DNA from: Hirsutella rhossiliensis
Lineage: Eukaryota > Ascomycota > Sordariomycetes > Hypocreales > Ophiocordycipitaceae
Reading direction: 5' to 3'
Assembly (NCBI RefSeq): GCF_020360975.1
Contig: NW_025408667.1
Span: forward strand, 10,850,001 to 10,914,000
Length of the DNA: 64,000 nucleotides
A model generated the notes under the pieces. It was not told where the DNA came from. It saw only the letters and a list, made by a program, of their open reading frames with translations, and ran no database searches. How positions within the stretch are numbered: the stretch's first letter is position 1; each line of letters starts with the position of its first letter. Shown here one piece after another: positions 53,105-64,000 of this stretch. The position numbers were made by a program, and so were the translations under genes.

Positions 53105-55790
53105 ATAGGCACAGACATTGCAATAATAAATAAATACATATTTTTGGCATATTGTTATGTATTGTTAAGAGTGTGGCTATATTGATATGTATTGTTAAGC
53201 TTATCAATAATTATTAATATAACGTCGAATGCTCGTCTCCGTCTCCGTTGCCGCCGCCCACATCCATGATCTCGTCATCAACCGCAACGTACAGTTTGCG
53301 AATCAAGTCGTTCCTCACCCAATTACTCAAGCATTGCAGCTTTTCAGTCCTGTCCGCGGAAAGTCGAGCTCGATCCCAAGAAAGTGTCCGCCTTGTGCAA
53401 GAGAACACCCGCTCCGGGTCGTCCGACATCGCTGGGACGCTGAGTATGTCAAGAGCCATCTGATGCAAGCGTGGATACTCGGCTCTCTGTTCCTCACGAC
53501 ACCACCATTCAAGCGGATTGGCAGTCAGCATATGTCTCGGAGGAGCATTGATGAATTTCTCAAACTCGTCTTCATCGCCAGGTTCATCCAGGACACTCAT
53601 TGACTGCCTTATGCGCTCGTAAGAAGCGACCTCTCGCGCTTCACAACTGGGTCGCACGGTTCTCTCCGAAGAAATTGGTCTGTCCTTATACTTCGCCCAT
53701 TGCCGCTGTGCTGCAGCAATGGCTGTCTGCCGCCACTCTGGTGCCCAATGACGGTCGAGATACCTCCGCCGTTTTTCTGGATGGAGCAGAAGTGCCGTGG
53801 CATACACGGGGTTTTTGTCGGTTTCTTCATAATACTTTGAAAGAACCCACCAGCCCATGTGAATCGAGCTTACCATGTGGGCGTTTTCGGCATACTTGAC
53901 CTGCATCGAAGTTGAGCTTCTTTTCTTCAGCCCGAAGGCAATACTTGCAGAGTCTACGACTGACCTTTGCGTCTTCGAATTGCACGAAGAGGATGTCCAT
54001 GTTCTCTAGCACCTGATCTATTGAAGCCCAGGCCATTTGCTGCTCCAAGGTGGCCTGGTGAAACGGCTGCAAAACTCGTGTGTCATCTTCAATACTTGCC
54101 AGTCATCGTGAGTCAGGATGTCGTCCTCAAGCTCTCGATGATACTGATTGACGAAGACCGACAATGGGCCTTCCTGGCTGATGGCGGCATCAAGCAGCTT
54201 GAACCACGAGTTCCAGCGCGTGATGTTGTCGATACCGAGGGCTTTCCCCGCAATGTCGTCCCATGCATCGTTGTGAATTGTAGAGTTGCGAATGAACACA
54301 GCAATGTTGTGAAGTTTCCCCATTGGACCGATGCTCCGCCAACCGGCAGTATCATTTCTTTTCCTGCGCTTGGCGTGAGTTCTTGGCGTAGATTCTGAAT
54401 GGAGGTGGCCATGCAAGGCATCTGCGACAGTAGTTTGATTCAGTTCGTCGTCCGCCTGTTCAACGGCGGCCTGAAGTGCACTTTCGCTGGTCGCAAAGAG
54501 AAAGGCTTGCAGGAAAGGTTAATGATGTGGCCAGCGCATCGTGTTCGAGACGATATCGGATCAAAGGTCAGCCCATGCTCTTGCGATAAATCAGCAGAAA
54601 GTTGACGGAGGCAAGTGTCATTTTTCGCATCATTGTCTCCGGTGAAATAGCCGAGTTTCTGTGTGATGCCGTATCTCCGGATGATCTTCAGTAGGTGCGG
54701 CGTCATCGCTGCGCCCGCGTGCGACCGTCGCAGGTTTGGCAATCCCAGCAATGCCTTGCGAGGCTTGTATGCCTCGTCGACCCATTGCGCATGAACAGCG
54801 ATGTATGCCTTGCGTTGAGGAGAAGACCATACATCCATTGCGATATGCACAAGACTCCGAGCGCCTTCGAGCCACCGACAGACGGATTGTTGATGCGTAT
54901 CGTACGCCCTATCTAGATCCGAAGCGACCGTGTTGCTAGAGTCGACGAGGAACTCCTCGACTGCGGGGTTGATCGCGGTCAAAGTGCCTGATACTCTGGC
55001 CACGTCGCGCAGCTCAGTGGCAGATGCCTATTCGCGGAAAGTAGCATCTGTGCCTCTCGGAAAGCATCGACATTGATCACGCTCCGCAAAATGTTGACCT
55101 CGCTCTCTTGAGTCAGCCTCAGCTGCTTTTCGCTTGTTCTCGCAAGGCATTCTCGATGGCTACTTGACGCTTGCATCGAGCATTCGTATCTTCTCTGACT
55201 TGTACGTGATGAACCTTTTCGAGATGATAGCGGGCGTTGCCAGAAATGTGGGTTGACCACGATGGATTGCGACAACGTTTGCAGTAGTGGAGTAAATTGC
55301 CACCTGCCGTGCGTGGCTCATCGCCTCGAGCCTGTCGAAAGTGATGCCAAGTCGACGTCGCTCTCAACTTCCTCCTCTTGACTGCTGCCGGAGGGGAATG
55401 CTCCGATTCTGAAGGTATACTGGCAGATTGCGAGACACTATCGGAAGGCAAAATTGATGATGAAGGGTTCGATGCGATGTCAACCTCCGGCACACGGATA
55501 CGCAGTCTTCCATTGCCAAAGCCGAGGTATCGAGGGGCGTGCACTTCAATCAGCAAAATGGAGGGCATGAAGAATCTTCAACGAAAGAATGCTACCATTC
55601 TGTGCCGAGCCCCTTTCCACAGCGCTACGGCTGACGAGTGGGAAAAGTAAGTACGCCTAAGACAGGCAATCAGAGCATAATAGGGCCATATTAACAATAC
55701 ATATTGATAGGGGACATCTATATTTTTATCGATATCGATAAGCTTAACAATAAATATGCCCATACTTATCAATATATATTGATTACTGAG
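53105..55790 (-). mobile_element. hAT-family DNA transposon
   Basis: Minus-strand transposase 55568-53214 flanked by AT-rich inverted motifs: TATTGTTAAGCTTATC on the left (about 53190-53205) and its complement GATAAGCTTAACAATA on the right (about 55737-55752), with further ATATGTATTGTTAA copies on both sides. The exact termini and the expected 8-bp target duplication were not fixed. Confidence 0.75.
53214..55568 (-). pseudogene. hAT transposase, frameshifted
   Basis: The 5' block (55568-55119) has a BED zinc finger: TSTWHHFRQARG, then CKRCRNPSWSTH and NARYHLEKVHH. The next block (55003-54440) has the hAT core with HIAMDVWSSPQRKAYI, and GYFTGDNDAKNDTCLRQL plus RCAGHIINL. Block 54416-54018 has DNITRWNSWFKLLDAAI. 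The last block (53906-53214) ends in the C-terminal dimerisation domain: NPLEWWCREEQRAEYPRLHQMALDI, then PAMSDDPERVFS and RARLSADRTEKLQCL. Frames shift between the blocks (near 55000, 54430 and 54000). Non-autonomous as read. Confidence 0.85.
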
Positions 55791-57653
55791 ATGTCTGGTC
55801 CGAAAGTGACTCTGCAAGAACTTGACGATGTGCTCAATCGGATTGCAGCCTTCTCACCATTCTCGTCCCCTGATCTGCGAGAAGAAACTGAGCGGAAACA
55901 CTGTCAACCCTGCAGCAGCTCGGGTGATCTGCTCTTCAGTTTGTTCCGAAGACTGAACAGCTCTGAGGCTAAATGGCTGGTTCGCATGCTATCCAAAAAC
56001 TACCTTCCCGCGCGTGTCCCGGAAAGACTGGCAATGAGCAGATTTCACCCGTTTTTGTACAATCTCCTCCGTTTTCAGAATTCAATCCCAGTTGCCGTAA
56101 GTGTCCTAGGGAGACCTAACATCCGGAATAAACCCCTCCAGGCCGTGGTAAATCCCAGGGAAGAGTTCAGGGAACTCCTACAACCGCAGGTAGGAGTCAT
56201 GATTGAACGGCCAGCTTATGCGAAAGCAAGGAGCATCAGGCATTGTTGCCACTTGGCTGGCCCAAGACTAATGAGTGTGGAGCGGAAATACGACGGAGAA
56301 TACTGTCAACTTCATGTTGATCTAGGCAAACCCGGAGCCTGCATCAAAATATTCTCCAAGAGTGGGAGGGACTCTACCATCGACCGCATCGGCCTTCATC
56401 GAGCATTACGAGACAGCCTCGAACTTGGCACGGCAGACTGCAGGATCAAGAAACAATGCATACTGGAGGGCGAGCTGCTGGTATGGAACGACGACAGTGA
56501 GGCAATCGAGCCCTTCCACAAAATTCGTAACCACATCAGACGATCAGGACGGCTCCTTGGAGCGGCCCAAGACCCGCCCCCCAATGTGAATGAACATCTC
56601 ATGATCATGTTCTACGATCTTCTGTTACTAGACGACACGGTCTGCGCTCGAGAAAGCCATGTTGAGCGGCGACGACTACTTCACCATCTGGTTCGTCGAA
56701 TCCCTGGTCTTGCCGAGGTCGGATTCCGCGAAGTGGTTGCATTCTCTTCAGCTAATGCTGCCGAGCGGCTCACTGAAGTATTCGCGCGAGCCATTACACA
56801 ACGGTGGGAGGGACTGGTGCTGAAAGGTTGCAACGACCCTTACTTCACCTCCGATTGCGGCAAATCATTCATCAAACTCAAGAAAGACTACATTCCAGGC
56901 CTCGGTGACTCTGCCGACTTCACCATCATCGGCGGAAACCACAGTGCGGAAGATGAGCAAGAGATCGGAATTGGGAAGCTCTGGTGGACGTCATTTTATA
57001 TCGGATGCGTGGAAAATAAAAATGAGGTATGCCGGTATAATTCTAAGCCATGACTTCGCATCATCGACATCATCGACAGACATGGCATCCCGAAAGACTA
57101 TATGGAATATCTCAACCGACATGGATACTTCACACAAATACCCTTTATTGAGTCCACGCCAGATTTTGACGTGGTCTTGGACCCCAACCGCGGACTGCGA
57201 CCAAAGGCGTTATTTCAACATCCGTTTATAGTTGAAATCGAGGGAGCTGGCTTCGACAAGCCCGCAAATGCTCGGTACTATACTCTACGGTTTCCACGAG
57301 TGTTGAAGATCCATGACGATCGCTCGTTTACTACTACTACTAGCTTCGACGAACTGCAGGAAATGGCTCAAAAATGCTCAGAGATATCTGACAATTGCGA
57401 AGGGGAAAGAAAGTCCTGGCTAAGAAGGTTGCGAGGTCACAGGCATTGGGTTGGGACATCAAGGCTATCCCTTAGCATCGACTCAGTTTCTTTGGACATT
57501 CGAGACACTAGCCGAGGTCAGAGGCAACAGGAAAATGGGGGAAGAGCGGTTGAGCTCCTGAGGCCTGATAATGTTTCCGTCGATTCATCGAAGAGAAAGA
57601 TGAATTCGGACAATGCATGGCATGGTACAGTCAAACGCATAAAACGGGACTAG
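55791..57653 (+). pseudogene. ATP-dependent DNA ligase, premature TGA and missing N-terminus
   Basis: Ligases of this type seal DNA nicks through a lysine-AMP intermediate. The frame starting MSGPKVTLQELDDVL shows the nucleotidyltransferase motifs: motif I in VERKYDGEY (Lys codon 56286-56288), motif III LEGELLVWNDD, motif IV EGLVLKG and motif V FIKLKKDY. At 57051-57053 an in-frame TGA follows YNSKP. The same frame continues past it with LRIIDIIDRHGIPKDYMEYLN and FVEIEGAGF-type sequence to 57653, so the stop is a single lesion (CGA to TGA would suffice). The start joins hAT terminal sequence. The ~150 residues that normally precede VTLQELDDVL in such fungal ligases are absent. Related to ligase IV in its core, without BRCT domains. 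Confidence 0.85.
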
Positions 57654-59058
57654 AAAATATGTGTAGCCATATTGAAGACTTAGGTACGCAATGGGTGGGT
57701 GGTCAAGATTCGGCGTTTGGCAAGAGAGCGAGTGGCTGGCTGCCTTGTCCAATAGCATTCAAACCCGGCAGGGCGATTGCTCTGCTATTGTGCTGTACTG
57801 TACCGTGTTCTTTGAATGTTGGCCATGCGACGCAGTTGGGATTCCTACATCCGTAAATCTTCTTTTGGCTCCGAACACCTGGGCTTGGAACTTCACATAG
57901 TGCAAACTATGGTCATCAATTGACCACCTTCACACAGGACACATCTAGGCTAGGGATGTCCGTGTGAGTCTGGAAACGCAGTCCGATACCTCCGGGCTGC
58001 TCATCTGTCGCAGGCTGAGTCCTATCTGTCAAACGATATTCCGCCCTTGCTGCTTTATCTTTTTATAGACCAATAATGCCCGAAGGCCTTGCTGCAGAGG
58101 CGACACGTATTGAAAGAGCAGGTCCAGGCGGCGGAGATGTCCCTCACTTTACGGGTAGGTCTCGCGAATAGAGCAGGGCAAGGGGCATAATGTTTTAGGG
58201 TGCATGTCTGTTTTTCCCTTGCTTCTCACTGTCTGCTGTACCATTCTCCCATTTATGCCCCTTGTCCTCTCTTCTTCAGTCTTCCATCTCCTTCCATGCT
58301 GACTTACTAATGCATAGGCACCCTCTCTCCGCGTCAGCTTTCCACGTCATCCCAGTTTCATCCTGTCTCGTCCCTACACCTTCAGCTAGCTATCAGGCTT
58401 CAGGACCAAGTCTTAGACCCTTCTTCTCGACAGCAGGCGGAAAATTTTCTGCCCTCCAACGTTCTTCCCTCCACGACACGTTTTCCCTAGGCGACACGTT
58501 TCCCTGAGCGACACGTTTGCCCCGAGCAACGCGTTTCCCCGAGCGACGACCACCGGCGACCTCTTCCCCTCAACGACAGCCTCATGCTTCTGCACAAATA
58601 TCCCAGCCAATCTCGGTCCTCCTGATTGAATGACTCTAAGTCCTTGCCCTTGTGGCAAGTGGTGCCTAGGATGGCAATTGGCAAGAGAATCACACCGCCA
58701 AACGTTCTTGGAACGTCTCGGCTATCCATTACTTGGCCCTAGGCCATTAGTGAAGACCAACAGCCAAAAATGCATATAAGGCGCCGTAGACTATGGCAAG
58801 AAGCACTATAGGCCGCTCAGTAGTAGTATATGCTACTGTAAGCCCGCCAAGGGAGCTCAGACCTAGCCTCGGACTCCTTGCAAACCGGCGTGGCCCGGAA
58901 TTCCACTTGTTGGCCAAGCCTTTGCCGGTCTGTTAGCACCGAGCCGAGTACAGTAGCTGCACGATTCCACGACGATTAAGAGATCTGCTCAAGGTCTTCG
59001 GATCCTTGAAATTTTTTTGACAACATCTTGTGACTCGCCGCCTACAGCCACTCTCAAC
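57654..59058. other. Intergenic stretch with a small minisatellite
   Basis: Only short frames. At 58478-58550 about four units of CGACACGTTT(C/T/G)CCC(C/T)GAG occur in tandem. Nothing else recognised. Confidence 0.45.
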
Positions 59059-59660
59059 ATGCCTGGCGACCGCGGTGGGGACCGCGATGAAATAGATTGG
59101 GGCAGCGACCTTAGTGGCCTCCTTAGCCAGGGCGACTGCGACGGAAGCAACATAAGTACGTTTCCAACTAATACTACAACAAAACAATACGAGAGCAGCA
59201 GAGGTAGTTTTACGATTGCTAGAAGCTCGACTGATAATTTCTCAGCTCCAACTGCTACCAGCGCGGCAAAACTCAGCCCCATTATCCCGGACGATAATGC
59301 TGCTGTACCACAGAAGAGAACCATGCAGCAATCTAGTACACCACGAAAGCGTCAGTGCAATACAACTACGCCATTATGGGCTGTAGGAGCAATGCTGCAC
59401 TTGAAGTCTGGGGTGGATTTACGTTCCGGCGGGATGTCCGATCCCAGTTGTGGGAGGACCAAACTCGGCATGCTTGGCCGATGAGGTCACTGATGGCTTG
59501 CCTCGACAGCCTCTCGGTGCAAGTACGGGGGAAAAACGGAGATATTTTCGATCTGCAGTTCCATGATGGTGCTTGGGAAGGGAGTGATATTCGGAGGGAA
59601 AGATTCTCATTAGATCGCCGCACAGTTTCGCGGTTGATAAAGGATGGGGCTTTACTATAG
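59059..59660 (+). CDS. Unrecognised gene, frameshift or unresolved intron
   Basis: ATG at 59059 (MPGDRGGDRDEIDWGSDLSG). An acidic, Ser/Thr-rich N-terminal part runs to a basic RKRQC near 59355. There the coherent protein sequence moves to another frame (SNAALEVWGGFTFRRDV, then WPMRSLMACLDSLSVQV and RTVSRLIKDGALL, stop at 59660). A candidate intron (donor GTACGT 59156, branch AACTAAT, acceptor CAG about 59198) does not restore the second frame. I do not recognise the family. Confidence 0.35.
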
Positions 59661-60601
59661 CGGAGTGTTCATCGAACCCTTGAAAGATAGCCTCTGTAGG
59701 GAGTACTCAGACAAACGAGTCCACGATATCTGTTGTTTCCTAGAACGCAGTGCTATTCGTAAATACTCGAGCTTTACTTAGCTTCTCGTTTCAAGCACTG
59801 TCTACAGAGACTTGTCATGGTAAGCGCGGGCCTCGCTGTCCCGCTCCGAGCTCCTCCTCTTCCGTCTTTATCTTTCCGTCTCTCTCCTCTTAACGAGCCA
59901 ATCCACCTTCACTACTTCGCTTAGCATAGGAATTCATGAGGAATTCAGCAAAAATTAAATGTTAGCTCTCAAGTATAATGGGCACAGTATGGCCGATAAC
60001 ACCCCTTGACTATATGTCTTTAACGGGATGGCTGTGTTCGTAAGTGAGGCTCGTAAACAAGCTTTTCCATCCTCACCAATGTTCTCCACCCACAAAAGCT
60101 TACCAGTTATATCAATTACAATAAGTAACTATGATTTCACGTGCCTGATAGCTATAGAAAAGTTGAACAGGCTGCAGAGCTTATCGGACGGAAGACTTGT
60201 ATTATAGCGGTTAGTGCATACGATTTAATGCGTGACTTGCAGCAAGTGGACGCTAGAGCAGGCTAGAGCAGAGGAACACCGCGTCCTTGGACTTGTGTCA
60301 CCGCCAAAAGAGGATCGACCGCATCCACGTAAAATAAGCGTTTCACGGCCAGTGGGGAAGATTACGCCTGTGTTTCGGGCATTGGATAGGAAGTCTCGGT
60401 GATCTACCGAACAATCGCTAAGCGTCATCTCGTTCATTACAACAGTGACATCGCTACTTCAGTGGATAAGAGACGTAGTCTATCCCCCTTAGTCTGACAA
60501 GCTGACGACTGGGATCATGGTAACTGCAAATATATAAACGCTATACCATTGCCTCACTTGCTCTTGCCTCATCTACGTCTACATACAGCTCGATTCCCGA
60601 C
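59661..60601. other. Intergenic stretch upstream of chromodomain gene
   Basis: No supported gene. The last 80 bp hold the promoter candidate of the following gene. Confidence 0.4.
60530..60540 (+). promoter_or_regulatory. Candidate TATA box of the chromodomain gene
   Basis: AATATATAAACG about 65-70 bp before the ATG at 60602, followed by a CT-rich stretch (TTGCCTCACTTGCTC) typical of fungal transcription starts. Confidence 0.45.
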
Positions 60602-61758
60602 ATGAACGTCAGATTCCACGAACCCTTTGATGCCAATGCATACAGAATCTTGAAAGAGAAAAGCGCCAAGGGGAAGGCTGGAAGAGCCACCGAACGTTTT
60701 TTCGTTGGCCCTCACGGGACCGGCTGCGGCACCACATTTTCTGCCAAATACACGGATATGGTCAACGGTGGCGGAGAGTCTTCGAATACCGACCCTCAGC
60801 GCGTTTCGGAGGTGCCTACTCCAAGCCCGTCTACTATTACAGTTCAAACAGAGGCGAATTCTACCAGCAAAGGTCCTGCTCTGCCTATTCGTGTGACAAA
60901 GGCCGGGTAGCTAACACTTGGCAGATGCAGAAATCATTACCTCTGACTTCGAGGAACAGACACCGGAAGTATCGTGGACTGGGCCTTCCACGATTAGAGC
61001 AACAAGTCCGTTTCAAGAGCGTGCCCAATTCTCTCCAGTAATCCGATCACCGCGCCTGGCCATCTACTATACGGAACGGCATGATGTCGATGCCATGAGC
61101 TCAAATGTTGCGTCACTCAAAGGAATATGTCATAAAACTACAGCTCATGCACAAGCTACGCCAGCAGCCGCTTTTAATGCGTCAATGTTGGAAATAGAAA
61201 GTATAACACAAAGCTTATTAAGGGTACTGGAAGAGGCTAACTCGTAAGTCAGAAAATGGCGCTACCGCGTCGCCCAGAGAGTATAGTAAAGAAGGTTCAT
61301 CTAGCTTGCACAACTGGCACAATCCCAGTCCGCGGCGCCAGGCCCCCCTCGACTCCCAGAGTTTGGGCATCCCTAGTATAGAGGGCTCTCTAGATATAAC
61401 CGCAAACCTCGAGCCGACGAGCCGGCGGTCGTCTCCATGGCTACCTGCGGCTGACAAGTTTGCCGTAGGCGATGGGAGCTTTAGCAGCAAGACTAATTTG
61501 GAGATTAGTGGTTCCGCTTCTGATGAAGACGTCCATGACAGCATTGAAGTTGCACCGCCTCCGGATTTTAGAGACTATGCCGCCTACATTAGGGCTGCAG
61601 ACGACGCCGATGGTGAGACCCCACCAGGAGAATGGGAAGCCCTCCGAATTATTGGCGAAGAGCGCATTAGTGGAAAGCTGCACTACATGATAGAGTGGAA
61701 GCCCAGTCTCGTGTCCGAAGACGATGCGGGAAATGCGACACAGCTGATAAGAGAGTAG
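60602..61758 (+). CDS. Three-exon chromodomain-like gene, possibly cut short by TAG (347 aa)
   Basis: Proposed exons 60602-60872, 60925-61243 and 61305-61758 total 1044 nt, an exact multiple of three. Intron 1 (52 bp) ends CTAAC ... GGCAG; intron 2 (61 bp) starts GTAAGT and ends CTAG. Splicing joins open frames that are otherwise out of phase. The C-terminus is chromodomain-like: EWEALRIIGEERISGKLHYM, then IEWKPSLVSEDD and TQLIRE. Directly after the TAG the same frame reads NNRKARIQAGVQKRKRQKRM, a plausible continuation (usually a Trp precedes such a tail), so TGG to TAG may have truncated the domain. The N-terminal regions are not recognised. A TATA box lies upstream. Confidence 0.55.
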
Positions 61759-64000
61759 AATAACCGGAAGGCCCGTATTCAGGCCGGTGTGCAGAAGAGA
61801 AAGAGGCAGAAACGGATGTCTATAGCGGATAATAGGGTTATGTAGTGCAGTAATCATGCACGAGGCTTTGACGAAGGACCGTGCACCCATTCTGGCCGCG
61901 ATCAATGAGACTGCCTGCGTCCAAGGCAGCTATTTGCTATGTTCTTCTTGAAACTACCACGACCATGATCGCAGTGTTCAACTAGGATACCATCGGTGCG
62001 GCCAACCAGTACTCGATACGAAACTAATTCGGGCAATAGACGACTGCCTCAATAAACAGTAGACGAGAAGAACAATATTAGTCCGAAAATGAAGATTCTC
62101 ATCTTAATAGAGGCATCTGGCTTAACGGCGTAATAAAAACAGGCGCCTACCAGAGACCGAAAAGTTGAATAAGCTGCAAGCCATGAGTATGGAATTATAG
62201 AGAGTGCATTTATAAGACTTCCCAACAAGCTACTTTGCAGTTACAACCCAAGAAAAAGACTAAATACTAAAATCAAAGTGCTGAAGTCTCTAGCCAAGCC
62301 GCCGCGACTTCAATAACATTGGCAGATTCGTGTGTCGAGAGGGCAAAGCATTGTCTACTCGAGTAAGACCCCTGCTCTACATGTAACAGATCCACCACTT
62401 AAGATGCCCCCTGCACTACGTTCTCCCCAGTGGTAAACCCTTCGGCTTCGGCTAGTTTTGTAGTCAAGCGAGTGACCTGGAGCGCCAATATTCTAATGTA
62501 GTATTCCCTATATATTGAGTTAGAAATCGACAGACCAGACGTACACACTGTGCGAGAGTCGCGGGGTCATGGTACGGACAAATTCTGAATTCTAGTATCT
62601 CTATCGCCATCGTCAGCATCCAGTGTACTCACTTCGGCGATGAGACATACCGCTCTTGCCACTCATTATATTGCCCTGCCCATTGTTTCTTAGGTCTAGT
62701 CGTAGCTAGTTAGTCTCGTACTTCGCCTTCTCGGAAGGTCGACGCACGTTTCGACGCTGAACTGCGCACCGTCGTCTGCGGGGCCGTGGTAGGATCTATT
62801 GGGAGAGACGGAGCTGCGATTAATGTCAGCAGTCGCAACTGGTGTGGGTAGGGATAGCAAACCTTGAGCCTATAGGGCCTCCGCAAGCGACACTACTGAG
62901 GGTAGCCAGGATATCCAAGGAACTTCGGTCGTGGTCCCGCGTATGAGGCGTAGAACGCGGTGGATGGCCGAGCCAGTCGTGTGAAGCACTTGCGGGGCCG
63001 GGAAGGTCGATTGGTGGGAACCCATCCGGGTCTAGATGAGATCTCGGGGGGGCGAAATGTTGGATTTGGTCGCCTTTGCGTCTCTGGCCCTGGTGATCAG
63101 ACCGTAGCTGTCCAATCGCAGCGCGTCGCTGAGGGTAAAACATGGCCGGCACAGAGCACGCAGTAACGCTTAAGGAAGATAGCAGAGAGTTCTGAAACTA
63201 GAGAGAGGATTGAACAGCTTGCGCGTACAATTGACCACTCCGACCTCCTTTTTATAGCCATGTTTGTCCCCACAGCACGGTTCCCAAGAATGGCACCCTT
63301 CGGAGAAGACATGCAGGCAGCTCTGTGCCTGCACTTCGTTACGTCTCCTCCGCGAGGGTGCCTCGTGAATAGGCCCCAGGCTTTGGCAATCCTGCGTGAC
63401 TGCCACTGCTTCGAGCGTGGGATCATGAGAACGATCTATTATCTAGGTTCATATTGCTGCTTCGTTACTTATATGCGTCTATTCCGCGCCTCGCATTGAC
63501 CCTCCAGCAAGTGAAGACTTTCAGCATCCATCCAAAATGCCTACATGTAGGTCAGAGGCAGTTGTCTGACCGGCCAGTGTGCTGAACCTTTCGAGCCTAG
63601 TGCAGCGTTCCTCAATCCATGATCCATGATAGTAGCCTGAATCCATGATCCCTGACAGTCGACTGCGGAGCCCCGCCCCTTACATCACGGAGGTTAGCTT
63701 GATCAACGTCGGCCCGCCGCCGTTGGTGGTGCGGAAATAAGAGGCGCCCGCAAGATCAGACGATCATAGGATGCAATGCTACAAGGAGCGGGGGCTGTCT
63801 GTCGCCATTTTTTATCACTGGCGACATGGACGATAATGTAGCAGAATTGAGCGAATGGGCGCTTCGCGATTGCCTAATCGCTGCAACATCTCGCTGCATC
63901 TTCCCACCATTGGGGATAGTGCCTGTCGTTCAATTGGCTAATCTTGGCCCCTTGAGAACCCGCAAATTAGGAGGCTCTTGGGTAGATGCCCCTTCAACCT
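61759..64000. other. Right end of window, no supported gene
   Basis: Short frames only. At 63616-63656 the segment TGATCCATGATC / GAATCCATGATCC recurs two to three times. No transposon end, RNA gene or domain is seen. Confidence 0.4.

Noticed and set aside
57027..57079. Intron (GTATGC...ACAG) removing the ligase TGA
   Set aside because: It is 53 bp, so splicing would shift the frame, and it would delete conserved codons (CRYNSKP and LRIIDIID) that read well across the stop in one frame.
1..64000. Window-wide RIP signature
   Set aside because: Most broken transposons show frameshifts and not clustered C-to-T stops, and young repeats (MULE TIRs, copia LTR tails, Pogo TIRs) are identical. Only isolated candidate changes fit.
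44348..64000. A delimited Starship element
   Set aside because: Only the captain-like gene supports it. I found no terminal repeats or target duplication, and typical cargo genes are not recognised.

Overview
This window looks like accessory, repeat-rich DNA of a filamentous ascomycete. The evidence is eukaryotic: short spliceosomal introns (GTAAGT/GTGCGT donors, CTAAC/CTAAT branch sites, 48-88 nt), fungal transposon families (Pogo/Fot, Tc1-mariner, MULE, hAT, Helitron, Ty1-copia, Ty3-gypsy chromovirus, Tad1-like LINE), a Zn(II)2Cys6 protein and a DUF3435 tyrosine recombinase. There are no bacterial operons, rRNA genes or convincing tRNAs. Most coding blocks are transposon-derived and carry frameshifts.

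Layout. 1-3076: a small MADS-like ORF, a 59-bp-arm hairpin and a 15-bp minisatellite. 3077-5531: a Pogo/Fot element with two identical 60-bp terminal inverted repeats bounded by TA. 5532-14290: Helitron 1 (Rep-HUH plus Pif1-like helicase, frameshifted), split at its second-last codon by a 3.5-kb MULE (10319-13859) with 99-bp TIRs and a 9-bp target duplication; the MULE itself holds a 272-bp insertion. 14648-15238: an intact MYND zinc-finger gene. 15562-25790: an unrecognised minus-strand gene, a plus-strand coding region built of duplicated modules, then Helitron 2 with the same domain order as Helitron 1. 25792-26040: a ~71-bp minisatellite.

26131-34629 is a nested retroelement stack. A Pogo remnant is cut by a minus-strand copia element (26540-33095). 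A Tad1-like LINE that carries only ORF1 sits inside the copia 3' LTR, flanked by a 14-bp target duplication. To the right lies a gypsy chromovirus 3' end whose chromodomain is interrupted by a solo copia LTR with a 5-bp target duplication.

34957-64000 is poorer in transposons and holds the most host-like genes: a 616-aa membrane protein, a C2H2 multi-finger protein, a small secreted Cys-containing protein, a DUF3435 recombinase of the kind that includes Starship captains (two apparent frameshifts), a second MADS-like ORF, a Zn2Cys6/C2H2 protein, and a chromodomain gene with TATA box and two introns. Between them are a Tc1-mariner relic, a hAT element abutting a 5'-truncated DNA ligase pseudogene, and a 1.5-kb 17-bp minisatellite with higher-order structure.

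The genes do not form a pathway. The window is best read as a stratified insertion hotspot whose order of events can be partly reconstructed from target-site duplications.
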